This document shows positions 40,481 to 50,348 of a stretch of DNA of 64,000 nucleotides, piece by piece. Each line of letters opens with the position of its first letter. Within the stretch, counting starts at the first letter, position 1. A model generated the notes under the pieces. It saw only the letters and a list, made by a program, of their open reading frames with translations, was not told the DNA's origin and ran no database searches. The translations under genes and the position numbers were made by a program. This DNA is from Acidobacteriota bacterium (GTDB lineage: Bacteria; Acidobacteriota; Aminicenantia; Aminicenantales; Saccharicenantaceae), in the NCBI GenBank assembly GCA_039683095.1, contig JBDKSB010000007.1, positions 1-64,000 of the forward strand. Direction: 5' to 3'.

Positions 40481-41896
40481 CTAGCTCCCCTTCGACTTGA
40501 AGACCGTCCAGGGCCGGGCCGGGCGGCTCTTGAGGTAGCCCTTCAGGTAGTCGTACTGGCGGTGGGCCTTGAGGAACGCCTCGGCGTCGAAGGGGATATC
40601 ACAGGAGCTCCCCCACTTCCCCCAGAAGGTCATGGCCAGGGCCATCTTGGCGTCCACGACCTTGCCGTCCAGCGCGCCGCCCGGGTAATAGGGCTTGACC
40701 CAGCTGTCCGCGGCCGGCCCGGCCGGGTCGGGATCGAGCTCCCAATGCCCGCAGATCGTCCGCGCCCCGGGCTGCTCCTTTCCCAGGTAGACATCGTAAT
40801 GGTCGGCCAGCATCAGCTTGGCTCGCTCGGCGTCGACCTTCCCCGTCCACTGGTCGAACAGGTCGAGCCAGCGTACGCGGCGGGCGATGTCGGCCCGCTT
40901 GATGTTGTCGAAATCCGCCTCCGTCTCGTCGCGCAGGAGCGGGATGTTCTCGGTGATGTTCGACCCGGCGTAGAAGCCGTCACGCGTCCGCTCGATCGAA
41001 TGGTGCTTGAGGCCGAGCTCGAGCCTGGCGATCTCGTTCGTCCGCGCGTCGCCGAGGAGCCAGGTGTTGGCGTAGCCGCCGTTGTTGCCCTCGATGAGGA
41101 CCTTCATGAACTCGTCGAGGCTCGGGGCATACTGCATGGCCTTGCGGATGCGGACGAACTCCGGCAGGCCGTCCGGGTCGAAGCCACGGAAATAGTCGAT
41201 GGTCGTCTCCGCGCCGACGATCCCCGACGAGCAGACGAAGAAGTCCGTGCCGCTGTGGATCGCGGCCGGGTAAGCCTGCATCAGCATGCGGAAGCCCTTT
41301 TCGGGGACGAGGTCGATGACGATGTTCGCCCGGTCCGTGACGTAGGAGGTCCAGGTATTGTGGGCCAGGACGAGGCGCCCGTCGGCCGTGGCCTTGCCTG
41401 TGGCGATGAAGGAGCTGCAGCCGCCCCCCTTCTGGGGCGCCGCCGTGCTCTTCTGGGACCAGGGATACCAGTAGCTGAAGATCTCGGAGGAGGCGTTGAG
41501 CAGGACGATATCGCCGTAGGTCACGTCGACCCCGGCCTTTCGCGCCCCGGCCACGATGCCGTCCATCTCTTCGCGGAATTCGGAGTCGATCCTGGGCGCG
41601 AACAGCTTGAGCGTCGCATCGACGAAGTACGACCAATCCTTGGCCGTGTCCCACCAGGTCACGCGCTTCTCGACCCGCAGGCTCTCCTCGATCTCCCTGG
41701 CCAGGAGGTAGCCGTGCTGGAAGCCGCGGGCGAAGGGCCGGCCCTCGATGTGGATGCAGACCCAGCCGTTCGCCTCCTCGCGGGAGGCCTTGGCCAGCCA
41801 GGCCCGCTCCTCGGTCGTCAGGTCGGCGGCGCGGGCCAGGCCGGCGCCGGCGCAAACGGCGAGCAAGATGATCGCGATCGTCTTGGGCATGCGCAT
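40481..41896 (-). CDS. Exported C45/phospholipase B-like Ntn hydrolase
   Basis: The 471-residue product has a signal peptide (first 23 residues) and then the layout of C45 acyltransferase/phospholipase B-like amidases. The predicted nucleophile is the cysteine in GGGCSSFIATGKATADG, followed by LVLAHNTWTSY, with asparagine and aromatic residues typical of the oxyanion hole. Such Ntn hydrolases mature by self-cleavage before that cysteine. NNGGYANTWLLGDA and a C-terminal GHWELDP region agree. The substrate is unknown. AGGAGG is 6 bases before ATG 41896. Confidence 0.82.
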   Translation of the reverse strand: MRMPKTIAIILLAVCAGAGLARAADLTTEERAWLAKASREEANGWVCIHIEGRPFARGFQHGYLLAREIEESLRVEKRVTWWDTAKDWSYFVDATLKLFAPRIDSEFREEMDGIVAGARKAGVDVTYGDIVLLNASSEIFSYWYPWSQKSTAAPQKGGGCSSFIATGKATADGRLVLAHNTWTSYVTDRANIVIDLVPEKGFRMLMQAYPAAIHSGTDFFVCSSGIVGAETTIDYFRGFDPDGLPEFVRIRKAMQYAPSLDEFMKVLIEGNNGGYANTWLLGDARTNEIARLELGLKHHSIERTRDGFYAGSNITENIPLLRDETEADFDNIKRADIARRVRWLDLFDQWTGKVDAERAKLMLADHYDVYLGKEQPGARTICGHWELDPDPAGPAADSWVKPYYPGGALDGKVVDAKMALAMTFWGKWGSSCDIPFDAEAFLKAHRQYDYLKGYLKSRPARPWTVFKSKGS

Positions 41897-42082
41897 CGGT
41901 ATCCTCCTTTTGGTGCCTTAGGAAGCCGATGATATGCCCGGCCGCGAGCCGGCGTCAAATCCGCAGCCGCCGGGATACGGTCCGACGTTGGCCGTCGTCG
42001 GACATCCCGATAACGTCAACGGGCGGCCCTGATCCCCTGACGGCCGGGGTGATATGGATGATATAATGGACGAGAGGGCAAA

Positions 42083-42973
42083 ATGAGAAGATACGCCGCC
42101 TGGTTGCTGCCGGTCCTGATTTTCGTCGCTTTGGGCGCCGCCTGGGGCCAGGACGCCAAGGGCCTTGTCGCCGCGAAGTACGCCGCGCCGCTGAAAAAGA
42201 TCTTCGACTACCAGGCCGTGTTCGCCCCGCTCGACCCGGCCCTGGCCAAGGTCTATCCGGTGGCCATCGTCGAGAACAAGACGTTCTATGTCTTCGAGCC
42301 GGTCCCCGGCGAGAAAGCCTACCGCCTGGCGGCGAGCGCCCCGGATGCCTACGGCGTCCCGGCCGGCGTCCGGGCGGCCATGCCCCTGGGATTCTGGGAG
42401 GACCGCATGGCCTGCGTCGTGACCCCCGACGTCTTCGACCGGCCCGAAGGCTATGTCATCATCTTCCATGAATTCGTCCACTGCGCCCAGTGGGAGGGCG
42501 GCGAGCGGGAGTTCAAACAGGGCCTCTCGATCTATCAAAAGGCGATGAGCAAGAAGGATTATATGTGGGAGCTCCAATACCCGTTCCCCTATGCGAAACC
42601 GGCGTTCGTCGACACCTATCGCGCGCTCCTCGAGGCCTGGGAGAGCGGCGACACGGCGGCGGCCGCCTCACTGAGGGCGGACCTCGCCAAGATCCTCACC
42701 CCCGAGGAATGGGAGTACATGACTTGGCAGGAGTGGAAAGAGGGGCTGGCCCGGAACCTCGAGAACCGCATGCGCTACGCCGCCGGCCTACCTGAAAACG
42801 GCGGCGGGGCGAATCCGCCATACGACCGGGTCACCTTCTATGTCGGCGGGGACAAGTTCATCCGCTTCCTCGGGAAGGTCGAGCGGGGGGCCGCCGGCGA
42901 CCTCGGGGCGCTCTATCGGAAGATCAAGGCCAAGCCGGACCGCCGACCGTTACCCTCGCAAATCCCCATTTAG
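42083..42973 (+). CDS. Exported protein with an HEXXH motif, putative metallopeptidase
   Basis: The 296-residue product has a signal peptide (first 22 residues, ending AWGQ) and the motif VIIFHEFVHCAQWEGGE near residues 133-148, a classic HEXXH zinc site. A glutamate in WKEGLARNLENRMR, about 85 residues later, may be the third ligand. No named peptidase family is recognised. It stands alone between a C45-like gene and a VWA gene, in a run of exported hydrolases. Confidence 0.65.
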   Translation: MRRYAAWLLPVLIFVALGAAWGQDAKGLVAAKYAAPLKKIFDYQAVFAPLDPALAKVYPVAIVENKTFYVFEPVPGEKAYRLAASAPDAYGVPAGVRAAMPLGFWEDRMACVVTPDVFDRPEGYVIIFHEFVHCAQWEGGEREFKQGLSIYQKAMSKKDYMWELQYPFPYAKPAFVDTYRALLEAWESGDTAAAASLRADLAKILTPEEWEYMTWQEWKEGLARNLENRMRYAAGLPENGGGANPPYDRVTFYVGGDKFIRFLGKVERGAAGDLGALYRKIKAKPDRRPLPSQIPI

Positions 42974-43658
42974 GGGGATTCCCCGGGCCCCGGCCCGTGC
43001 GAGAATGACGGCGTCATGCGTCCTGGAGCTGAAGCCCCCGGCGGCGGAAAAAGCCGGCCACAACATTTAGGGCAGCCCGCAGCCGGGAGCCCATTTTGTG
43101 GCGCCGGCAAGTCAATCCGGAACATATTGATAACAAACGACTTGACAGACACGCCAAGATTTGAAATAGTCAAGGTCATGAAAAAGATCAGCGGGGCTTC
43201 GTGAAAGGGATGGGCAGATAGCTGACGATCATCATCGCGGTCTTTTTCTGTTCCCTCGTGATCTCCGTGTATTTCCTGTGCTTGCTGGCCGACGGCCGCA
43301 AGCTCGAGGAACGGCTCCTCCGCGCCAGGGTCCCGTCCGGCGCCGATGAGGGCGAGCGCGAACTCCCGCTCATCGCCGCCGAGTACGCCGCGTGGACCGC
43401 GCATCCGCTCAGCGGAAGCAAAACCCCGGCCTCCCTTGGGCTGACCGATGCCCGGGGATCCGGCACGGACGGGGCCTTCAGCTGATCTTGCCGGCGGGAC
43501 GGGGATCGCCCCGGCGCGTCCCGGCCGCGGTCGCTGTTTCCCCAAGTCCCGCCCCTCGCCCGACAAATATCGAGATGAGAACCGCGCCGCTTCGTGCCCG
43601 CCGCCTTGATTTCGCCAGGGCCGAATGGTATTTTGGAAGCCAAGTCCCCGCGAGAACC
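42974..43658. other. 685-base stretch without a supported gene
   Basis: No gene is clear. A plus-strand frame around 43222-43485 would start with a hydrophobic segment (VFFCSLVISVYFLCLLADG) followed by a charged tail, but its only starts are GTG or weaker and there is no ribosome site. A TTGACA at 43142-43147 is 17 bases from AATAGT at 43165-43170, a possible plus-strand promoter. Confidence 0.35.
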
Positions 43659-44594
43659 ATGAAAAGCAGAGCTTTGGTGGTGTTCATCCTTGCCTTGCTG
43701 GCCGTCGGCCGGCCGGCCGGGCAGGCGTCCGCCCAGGTCAAGGACCAGGCGGCCCACGAGTACGTCGTCCGGGCCATCACCCTGGCCGTCACGGTCCAGG
43801 ATTCCAAGGGCCGTTACGTCAACAACCTGGCCGAAAAAGACTTCACGATCTTCGAGAACAACAAGAAGAAGCCGATCACCTACTTCATGCACGACTTCGC
43901 GGCCCCCCTCAGCCTGACCGTCCTCCTCGACGTCAGCGGCAGCATGGCCCTGGAGAACAAGCTGGCCGACTGCAAGGTCGTGCTCCGCGACCTGGCCGCC
44001 CGGCTCCTCCGGCCCCGCGACGAGATCGGCCTCCTCCTCTTCGCCGACGGCGAGGTCGAGGTGGCGGCCAAGCACGCGACGGACAAGACGCAGTTCCTGG
44101 CCGAGCTCGACAAGGCCGCGGCCTACGGCCAGACCGCGCTCAACGACGCCGTGGCCGTTTCGCCTGAGTACGCGACCCGGGCCGCGAACGAAAAGAGGGC
44201 CCTCCTGCTGATCACCGACGGCATCGAGAACGACAGTCAATCGACGCCCGAGCAGGCCCTGGAGATCGCCCGCCGGGTCGACGTCCCCATCTACGTCATC
44301 GGCTACAAGATCCCCCGGAACGAGCAGCTCGCCGCCCACAAGCGGGCGGCCGGACTGACCTCGGCCGGCATCGTGGCCACCTTGGAGAAGTTCTCCCAGG
44401 CCACGGGCGGCAAAGCCTGGTTCCTGAACGAGCCGACCGACCTCGCCGACGTGGTCCAGGAGATCCGGAACGAGCAGGCCCACCAGTACATGATCGGCTA
44501 CACCTCCTACCAGGACACGGCCGACCTGTACCGCTGGATCCGGGTGCAGGCCTCCAATTACAAATACAAGATCCGCACCCGCCAGGGCTATTGA
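43659..44594 (+). CDS. Exported VWFA-domain protein (acidobacterial type)
   Basis: The 311-residue product has a signal peptide (first about 26 residues) and an N-terminal strand-rich domain (VTVQDSKGRYVNNLAEKDFT, then FTIFENNKKKPI) typical of the VWFA-related proteins abundant in Acidobacteriota. The von Willebrand A domain has the MIDAS motif in LLDVSGSM, with further metal ligands at TALNDAV and ITDGIEN. The protein probably mediates metal-dependent contacts at the cell surface. ATG 43659 was chosen because it starts the signal peptide; the frame is open upstream without coding character. Confidence 0.82.
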   Translation: MKSRALVVFILALLAVGRPAGQASAQVKDQAAHEYVVRAITLAVTVQDSKGRYVNNLAEKDFTIFENNKKKPITYFMHDFAAPLSLTVLLDVSGSMALENKLADCKVVLRDLAARLLRPRDEIGLLLFADGEVEVAAKHATDKTQFLAELDKAAAYGQTALNDAVAVSPEYATRAANEKRALLLITDGIENDSQSTPEQALEIARRVDVPIYVIGYKIPRNEQLAAHKRAAGLTSAGIVATLEKFSQATGGKAWFLNEPTDLADVVQEIRNEQAHQYMIGYTSYQDTADLYRWIRVQASNYKYKIRTRQGY

Positions 44595-44637
44595 CGCCCC
44601 CCTCCGGAAAATCGGGGGAACCGCGGGTTTCACCGTT

Positions 44638-44672
44638 AAGGGGCATTTTGCTCCTGGAGCCCTTTATTTTTT
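44638..44672 (+). terminator. Probable terminator after the VWFA gene
   Basis: AAGGGGC (44638-44644) pairs with GCCCTT (44659-44664) with one bulged G, and a T-rich tract (TTTATTTTTT) follows. The downstream GCCCTTT...AAAGGGC arm could form an alternative hairpin. Confidence 0.5.
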
Positions 44673-44763
44673 CCATGAAAGGGCTTAATATTGTCGCATG
44701 CGGGGTGTGGGAGCGCCGGCGGCGTCCTGCCGCCCGCCAAAACTCATTTTGCAGGAGGTTCTC

Positions 44764-45399
44764 ATGAAGGACAGGAGACTTATCTTTCTCGCCGGTTTCG
44801 TGCTCCTGGCGGCCCTCATCACCGGGCCGGCCTGCGCGACGAAGAAGTTCGTCAAGACCGAGAACGCCACTCTGGACCAGAAGATCGCCCAGGTCTCGAC
44901 CGAGGTCGAAGCGAGCCAGAAGCGCCTCTCGGACCATGACGAGAAGCTGGCCACGATCGGCTCGCTCATCAGCCAGCACGACAACCAGTTCAAGACCGTC
45001 GAGGGCGAGATCGGCGAGGTCAAGACGCTCATCAAGGGCAACCTCGTCATGACGGCCACGCTAAAGAACTCCGACGCCAAGTTCGCGTTCGACAGCGCGG
45101 CGCTCAACGACGCGGCCAAGGGCGTCCTCGATGCCTTCGTCCAGAAGCTCGTCACCGAGAACAAGGGCGTCTACATCGAGATCCAGGGGCACACCGACAA
45201 CACGGGCTCCGACGAGATCAACCAGGCGCTCGGCCAGAAGCGGGCCGAAGCGGTGCTGATGTACCTGTACAAGCAGTACAAGATCCCGATGCACCGCATG
45301 TCCGCCGTCAGCCTGGGCAGCTCCATGCCCATCGCCGACAACGGCACGCGGGAAGGCCGGAGCCAGAACCGGCGTGTCGAGATCCTCGTTTACGAATAA
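44764..45399 (+). CDS. OmpA-family peptidoglycan-associated protein
   Basis: The 211-residue product has a signal sequence ending in GPACATKKF, where the cysteine may be lipidated although the lipobox is not ideal. It continues into a coiled-coil segment (about 35-95), then the OmpA C-terminal domain with SAALNDAAKGVLD, IEIQGHTDNTGSDEINQALG, and GREGRSQNRRVEI-like ending REGRSQNRRVEILV. The domain binds peptidoglycan, tethering it to the outer membrane. AGGAGG is 6 bases before ATG 44764. Confidence 0.9.
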   Translation: MKDRRLIFLAGFVLLAALITGPACATKKFVKTENATLDQKIAQVSTEVEASQKRLSDHDEKLATIGSLISQHDNQFKTVEGEIGEVKTLIKGNLVMTATLKNSDAKFAFDSAALNDAAKGVLDAFVQKLVTENKGVYIEIQGHTDNTGSDEINQALGQKRAEAVLMYLYKQYKIPMHRMSAVSLGSSMPIADNGTREGRSQNRRVEILVYE

Positions 45400-45460
45400 G
45401 AGCCCGAAGCGCTGACATCACGGTCCCGGGGCGGGGCCGGCTCCGGCCCTGCCCCGGCGA

Positions 45461-47461
45461 TCATCTCGCCGTGACCCTGGCGGCGATCCCCTCCCGATCG
45501 GAGGCCCCGACCGCAACCACCTCGTAGGTGTAGGCCTGCGCGCGGTCGATCCTGCGGTGGAGGTAGCGGTAGACGGTGTTGCCCGCGGCCTTGGTCACCT
45601 CGGCGACGAGGGACCGCCCCCCTTCCGTGATCCGGTAGATCCGGTATTTCGTCACGCCCGAATTCCTGGAGTTGTCCGCCCAGGTCAGCACGTTGACGTA
45701 TTCCCGCAGCAGAAGGCTGCGGTTGATCATCCGCGAGGCCTTGAGGTTGACCGGGGGGAAGATGTTGGCCAGGATCACGTTGACGCTCGCGCTCCCGGTC
45801 AGGCCGAGCCCGTCGTAGGCCACGGCCCGGACCGTCAGCGCCCCGTTCGAGAACTGGGTCGTATCGAGGGAGAAAGAGTACGGCGCCGAGGTCAGCGTCT
45901 GGACCAGAGTGGAGTCGCCGTAGAGCTCGACCCGCTCGATGCCGTGGTCGTCGTCCGCCGTCACCTCGACTCCGACCGTCCCGTAAACGGTCGCCCCCGC
46001 CGCCAGGTTGGTGATGGACGCCGTCGGCGGGGCGTCGCTGCCGCTGATGATCGCGCTCATCGGCGTCGTCGTCCCCGTGATGCCCGAGACGACCATCGAC
46101 GTCGCGGCGCCGTCGTAGCGCGACGAGTTCGGCGCGGTCAGCGGGCCGAAGGTCATGCCGGCCTTGTAATAATCCCCGGCGTCAGCGGAAGACGCCCAGG
46201 TCTCGATCTCCTCGAGGCCGTCGGCCTCCATCAGGCGGACGAGCTTGTGCGCCGCGTAGGAATTGTCGTAGAGGAAGTCGGTGTTATAGGAGTTCAGGCG
46301 GGAATCGATGTGCCAGATGACGAGGCCGTCCGAGCCGGTGAAGAGGTTCGTGTCGTTGCCGGCGCGGTCCCGGTTCTGGACCATGAAGTATTCGCCGTAG
46401 ATGCCGCCCGTGGCCCCGGGCATGAACAGGGCGGCGTCGGGATAGAGCCCCGAGGCCCGCAGTGTGACCGTCTGCGACCCGGACGAGACGACGGTCGGCG
46501 TGAGCCAGTCGAACATGAACTTGGTGAAGCAGTTGTGGTCGCCCGTGCCGTCCATGATGTCCAGGCCGCCGACGCCGCCGCGCGGGCCGACGGCGTCGTC
46601 ATAGTCGTAGAGGTCCGGGGCGCCCAGGGCGTGGCCCGTCTCGTGGACGATCGTGGACGGGCTGAACGAGCCGCTCGGATAGTCGTACAGCTCCCACTGC
46701 CAGGAGTAGTTCGTCAGCCGCTTGCCGTCGAGGCGGTAGGCCGAGTCGCCGAACCAGGTGTAGTAGCCCCACCAGAACTCGGCCCAATCCTCGTGCGGGC
46801 CGGCCCAGAAGACGCAGAAATAATCGATGGTGCCGTCGCCGTCGTTATCGTACTGCGAGAAGTCGTGGCCCTGGGCCTCGTAGTAGTTCAGGGCTTCCTC
46901 GATCAAGTTCTGCCGCCCGGCATCGGTCTCGGCGACGGTGCTCCGGGCGTAGGTGGTCTGGTACCAGCCGAGGACGTCGCCCGTGATGGTCAGCTGGTCG
47001 TACGAGGAGCGCTGGTAGAAGTTCTTCAGGCTGTCGAAGGGCGCGCTCCCGGAGCCTGACCCGAACAGCCGCGACTCGAAGGTGGCGACGGGGGTCGTCC
47101 CCGCATAATCAGAAAAGGAGATGAGCAGGGCCAGGATCTTGACCGTCCCCGTCGTCGGCATGCCCCGCCAGGCCGGGGGCGGGGCGAGAACGGAGCCAGC
47201 GGCGGGAACGGCCGCGGCGGCGCCCCGGCCGCCCGCCAGCCGGGCCAGCTTGGCGTTCAGCCGCTCCCGGACCTGCTGGGGTATCTTGTTGTTGCCGAGG
47301 GCCTTGGCCCGGGCGATCCGCGCCGGCAGCGTGCCGTCCAGCTTGTAGCGCGCGATCTGCTCCTTGGTCGGCGGCTCGAGCGCCAGGACCGGCAGGATAC
47401 CCGATATGAACAACGCGGCGGCCAGCGCGGCGATGGCGCGCGGCTTGAATGATCTGGTCAT
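45461..47461 (-). CDS. Secreted M6-family metalloprotease with Ig-like and FN3-like C-terminal domains
   Basis: The 666-residue product has a signal peptide and propeptide (to about 95). The M6 (immune inhibitor A-like) catalytic domain has the extended zinc motif HETGHALGAPD, followed by a downstream GGLDIMDG with a Met-turn. The C-terminal part has an Ig-like domain (DAPPTASITNLAAGATVYG, then GVEVTADDDHGIERVELY) and a fibronectin III-like end (PPVNLKAS, YRIYRITEGG). ATG 47461 gives a good signal peptide and has GGGAG before it; an in-frame start 25 codons upstream is less likely. Confidence 0.92.
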   Translation of the reverse strand: MTRSFKPRAIAALAAALFISGILPVLALEPPTKEQIARYKLDGTLPARIARAKALGNNKIPQQVRERLNAKLARLAGGRGAAAAVPAAGSVLAPPPAWRGMPTTGTVKILALLISFSDYAGTTPVATFESRLFGSGSGSAPFDSLKNFYQRSSYDQLTITGDVLGWYQTTYARSTVAETDAGRQNLIEEALNYYEAQGHDFSQYDNDGDGTIDYFCVFWAGPHEDWAEFWWGYYTWFGDSAYRLDGKRLTNYSWQWELYDYPSGSFSPSTIVHETGHALGAPDLYDYDDAVGPRGGVGGLDIMDGTGDHNCFTKFMFDWLTPTVVSSGSQTVTLRASGLYPDAALFMPGATGGIYGEYFMVQNRDRAGNDTNLFTGSDGLVIWHIDSRLNSYNTDFLYDNSYAAHKLVRLMEADGLEEIETWASSADAGDYYKAGMTFGPLTAPNSSRYDGAATSMVVSGITGTTTPMSAIISGSDAPPTASITNLAAGATVYGTVGVEVTADDDHGIERVELYGDSTLVQTLTSAPYSFSLDTTQFSNGALTVRAVAYDGLGLTGSASVNVILANIFPPVNLKASRMINRSLLLREYVNVLTWADNSRNSGVTKYRIYRITEGGRSLVAEVTKAAGNTVYRYLHRRIDRAQAYTYEVVAVGASDREGIAARVTAR

Positions 47462-47549
47462 CGGCTTGCTCCCTTCCCGCTCACTATAGGCCCACCCTCC
47501 CGGCCGAGTCAAACCCCGGGACGGGCGCGTCGCCAAAGCCGGCCCGATC

Positions 47550-48542
47550 TCAGCGGACGCCGAAGTTGACGCCCGTCCGCTCCTCGCTGCGGTCCGTGGC
47601 CGGGGCCGGCTCGGGCGACAGGGCGGAGATCTCGGCCCTCAGCTCCGGGGTCATCGGGATGTCGGCGGCGGCCAGCAGGGGCGCCAGCTGGGCCGTATCA
47701 CGGGCGCCGACGAGCGGGGCCGTGACCGCGGGATGGGAAGCCGCCCAGGCCACCGCCAGGGAAGCCGGGTGGAAGCCGCGCTCCCGGGCGAAGGCCGCGA
47801 AGCGATCGGCCACCTCGTAGTTCAGGGCCTCGCCGTAGCGGGTGGCGTAGATCTTGTTGGAGACAAGCCGCCCCGTCTCGGGTCTGCGGCCGGCGCCGTA
47901 CTTGCCGCTGAGCAGGCCGCCGCCGAGCGGGCTGTAGGGAAAGACGCCGAGCCCCTCGGACAGGGCCAGGGGCAGGATCTCGGACTCGGCCTGGCGCTTG
48001 ACCAGGTTGTACATCGGCTGGATGCAGGCGAACGGCGCCAAGCCCTCCCTGGCCGAGATGCCCAGGGCCTTGGCGACCTGCCAGGCGGCGAAGTTGCTGG
48101 CCCCGAGATAGACCGCCTTCCCGGCCCGGACGAGGTCGTCGAGGGCCCGCAGCGTCTCCTCGAGCGGCGTCCGGTCGTCGAAGCGGTGGACATAGTAGAT
48201 GTCGATGCGGTCCGTCTGGAGCCGGCGCAGGCTGGCCTCGACGGCGTACTGGATATGGCGGCGCGAGGCGCCCATGGCGTTGACGTCCTTCGAGGTCGCG
48301 AAGTAGGCCTTGCTGGTGATGAGCACCTCTTCGCGGCAGTCCTTGACCAGCCGGCCCAGGATCTCCTCGGCCCGGCCCGCGCCGTACATATCGGCGCAGT
48401 CGAAATGGTTGACCCCGGCGGCCCGGCAGGCCTCGAACAGGGCCTTTGCCCCGGCCTCGTCGGCGTCGCCGCCGAAGGACATCGTCCCGTAGGCGATCGT
48501 CGAGACCTTGACCCCCGTCTTGCCCAGGAATTTGTAGTTCAT
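47550..48542 (-). CDS. Aldo/keto reductase
   Basis: The 330-residue TIM-barrel NAD(P)H oxidoreductase shows the family tetrad: Asp in NHFDCADMYGAG with the Tyr, Lys in ITSKAYF, and His in YVHRFDDRTP. The cofactor region is PYSPLGGGLLSGKYG. Substrate is unknown; the YajO/Tas-like subgroup is likely. It overlaps the start of its own operon partner GH3 by four bases (ATGA), with GH3 being upstream. Confidence 0.9.
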   Translation of the reverse strand: MNYKFLGKTGVKVSTIAYGTMSFGGDADEAGAKALFEACRAAGVNHFDCADMYGAGRAEEILGRLVKDCREEVLITSKAYFATSKDVNAMGASRRHIQYAVEASLRRLQTDRIDIYYVHRFDDRTPLEETLRALDDLVRAGKAVYLGASNFAAWQVAKALGISAREGLAPFACIQPMYNLVKRQAESEILPLALSEGLGVFPYSPLGGGLLSGKYGAGRRPETGRLVSNKIYATRYGEALNYEVADRFAAFARERGFHPASLAVAWAASHPAVTAPLVGARDTAQLAPLLAAADIPMTPELRAEISALSPEPAPATDRSEERTGVNFGVR

Positions 48543-50311
48543 GGCGTCCTCCTCTTCAATGCGAGACCGTGGCCGACCGGATAGAGGCCGGGGATCGAGA
48601 CGGGCAGCTTGCCGTTGATGTCCATCTCGGCGCAGACGGCCCGGGCGCCGGCGGCCTGGGTCTCCGCGGTGTCCTTGTACAGGCAGAGATAGGCGTCGAC
48701 ATCCGGGAAATGCCGCAGCAGATAAGGGCTGCCGAAGGACAGGACGACGACCTTCGGCCCGTCCGGCAGGGCGGCCAGGCGGCCGATGAGGTCGATGTGC
48801 CGCGGCTCGAGGCCGACCGTCCCCTTCGTATCGGCCAGCCGCGAGAACAGGGCCACGACCACGATATCCGCCCGGGCGGCCGCGGCGCAGGCCTCGTCCA
48901 GCCGGTCCTGGCCGGTGTCCGCGTCGGCGTAGAAAGCGGCCGCCTGCGGGAAGCGCGAGCTCATCGCGCCGACGAAAGACTGGCCGGCGAAGTAGTCGCC
49001 GAAGTCGCTGCTGAGAGACAGGACGGCCAGCTGGCCGAGCCCGGCGGCGAGGGGCAGCACATCGCCTTCGTTCTTGACCAGTGTCACCGAGCTCTCCAGC
49101 ACCTTCTCCGCCAGGTCGAGGGACGCCTGCGGGGCGACGCGGCGCCGCAGCGCGTCGACGTCGACGAAGCGGTTCCGGTTCAGGCCGACCGCGGCCTTGG
49201 CTTCGAGGATGCGGCGCACGGATTCGTCGATCCGGGCGAGCGGGATCCGGCCATCGCGGACGGCCGCCGCGAGATAGGCGATGACCCTGGCCGGCTCGGG
49301 CGGCAGGAGGAGCTGGTCGGCGCCGGCCAGGACGGCCCGCAGGGCCGCTTCCTCGGTCGAGAAGCCGGCCGCCACGCCGCGCATCTCGAGCGCGTCGGTG
49401 ACGATGAGCCCCTTGAAGCCCATCTTCCCCCTCAGGACTCCGGTCAGGATGGGGGCCGAGAGCGTCGCCGGCAGGCCGGGCGTCGGGTCGAGGGCCGGCA
49501 CGGCCAGGTGGGCGGTCATGACCGACCTGACGCCGGCGGCGATGGCCGACTGGAACGGGAAGAGCTCGACCTTCTCCAGCCGGTCCAGGCCGGCGGTGAT
49601 GGTCGGCATCATGCTGTGGGAGTCCTGGGACGTGTCGCCGTGGCCCGGGAAATGCTTGGCCGTGGCGATCATGCCGTTGTCCTGGACGCCGCGGATGAAG
49701 GCGTCGGCCAGCCGGGCGACCAGGGCCGGGTCGGCGCCGATCGAGCGGGTGTTGATGATCGGGTTGTCGGGATTGATGTTGACGTCGACGACCGGGGCGT
49801 AGGCCACGTGGACGCCCATGGCCCGGCCCTCCAGGGCGGTCGTCCGGCCCATGGCGTAGGCGAGCTCCTCGGAGCCGGTCGCGCCGAGGGCCATGAACGG
49901 CGGGAAGAGGGTGGCGGCCGTGACCCGGTTGGCCGCCCCGCGCTCGAAATCGGAGGCCACGAGCAGGGGGACCTTGGCCAGCTTCTGGAAGGAGTTGACG
50001 AGCTCGGCCGTCTCGTAGACCCGGGCCGGGGCGAAGAGGACCAGCCCGCCGATCCCCGACTTCGCGACGAGCGATTCGAGCTCCCTGATATAGGCGCTGT
50101 CGGCGTTGCGGAACTCGCCGGCGAACCGGCAGGCGATCATCTGGCCGACCTTCTCCTCGACGGTCAACTTCTTGAGGGTCCGGGCGACCCAGCCGCCGTC
50201 GGGGGCGGCCAGGCGCGGAACGGCGGCCGGAGCCGGCACGCGGGCGCAGCCGGCCGCGCCGAGGACGATCAGGAGCGCCGCGGCGAGGGGCGCGGCTTGC
50301 CGTCTCTTCAT
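48539..50311 (-). CDS. Glycoside hydrolase family 3 lipoprotein (NagZ/beta-glucosidase-like)
   Basis: The 590-residue product has a lipoprotein signal (LIVLGAAGC, Cys 22) and a GH3 N-terminal barrel. The NagZ-type motif KHFPGHGDTSQDSHS carries the acid/base His-Asp dyad, followed by VTDALEMRGV with the nucleophile Asp. A C-terminal GH3 domain follows (from about 400). The motif suggests beta-N-acetylhexosaminidase activity, perhaps on cell-wall or chitin fragments. It is unusual to have both the NagZ motif and the C-terminal domain, though known in some families. Confidence 0.88.
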   Translation of the reverse strand: MKRRQAAPLAAALLIVLGAAGCARVPAPAAVPRLAAPDGGWVARTLKKLTVEEKVGQMIACRFAGEFRNADSAYIRELESLVAKSGIGGLVLFAPARVYETAELVNSFQKLAKVPLLVASDFERGAANRVTAATLFPPFMALGATGSEELAYAMGRTTALEGRAMGVHVAYAPVVDVNINPDNPIINTRSIGADPALVARLADAFIRGVQDNGMIATAKHFPGHGDTSQDSHSMMPTITAGLDRLEKVELFPFQSAIAAGVRSVMTAHLAVPALDPTPGLPATLSAPILTGVLRGKMGFKGLIVTDALEMRGVAAGFSTEEAALRAVLAGADQLLLPPEPARVIAYLAAAVRDGRIPLARIDESVRRILEAKAAVGLNRNRFVDVDALRRRVAPQASLDLAEKVLESSVTLVKNEGDVLPLAAGLGQLAVLSLSSDFGDYFAGQSFVGAMSSRFPQAAAFYADADTGQDRLDEACAAAARADIVVVALFSRLADTKGTVGLEPRHIDLIGRLAALPDGPKVVVLSFGSPYLLRHFPDVDAYLCLYKDTAETQAAGARAVCAEMDINGKLPVSIPGLYPVGHGLALKRRTP

Positions 50312-50348
50312 GTTTCCCTTCCCTTCAGGCCGGAACGCGGAGCGGGGG

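Noticed and set aside
43222-43485. Small membrane protein upstream of the VWFA gene
   Set aside because: No acceptable start codon with a ribosome site. The hydrophobic start is suggestive only.
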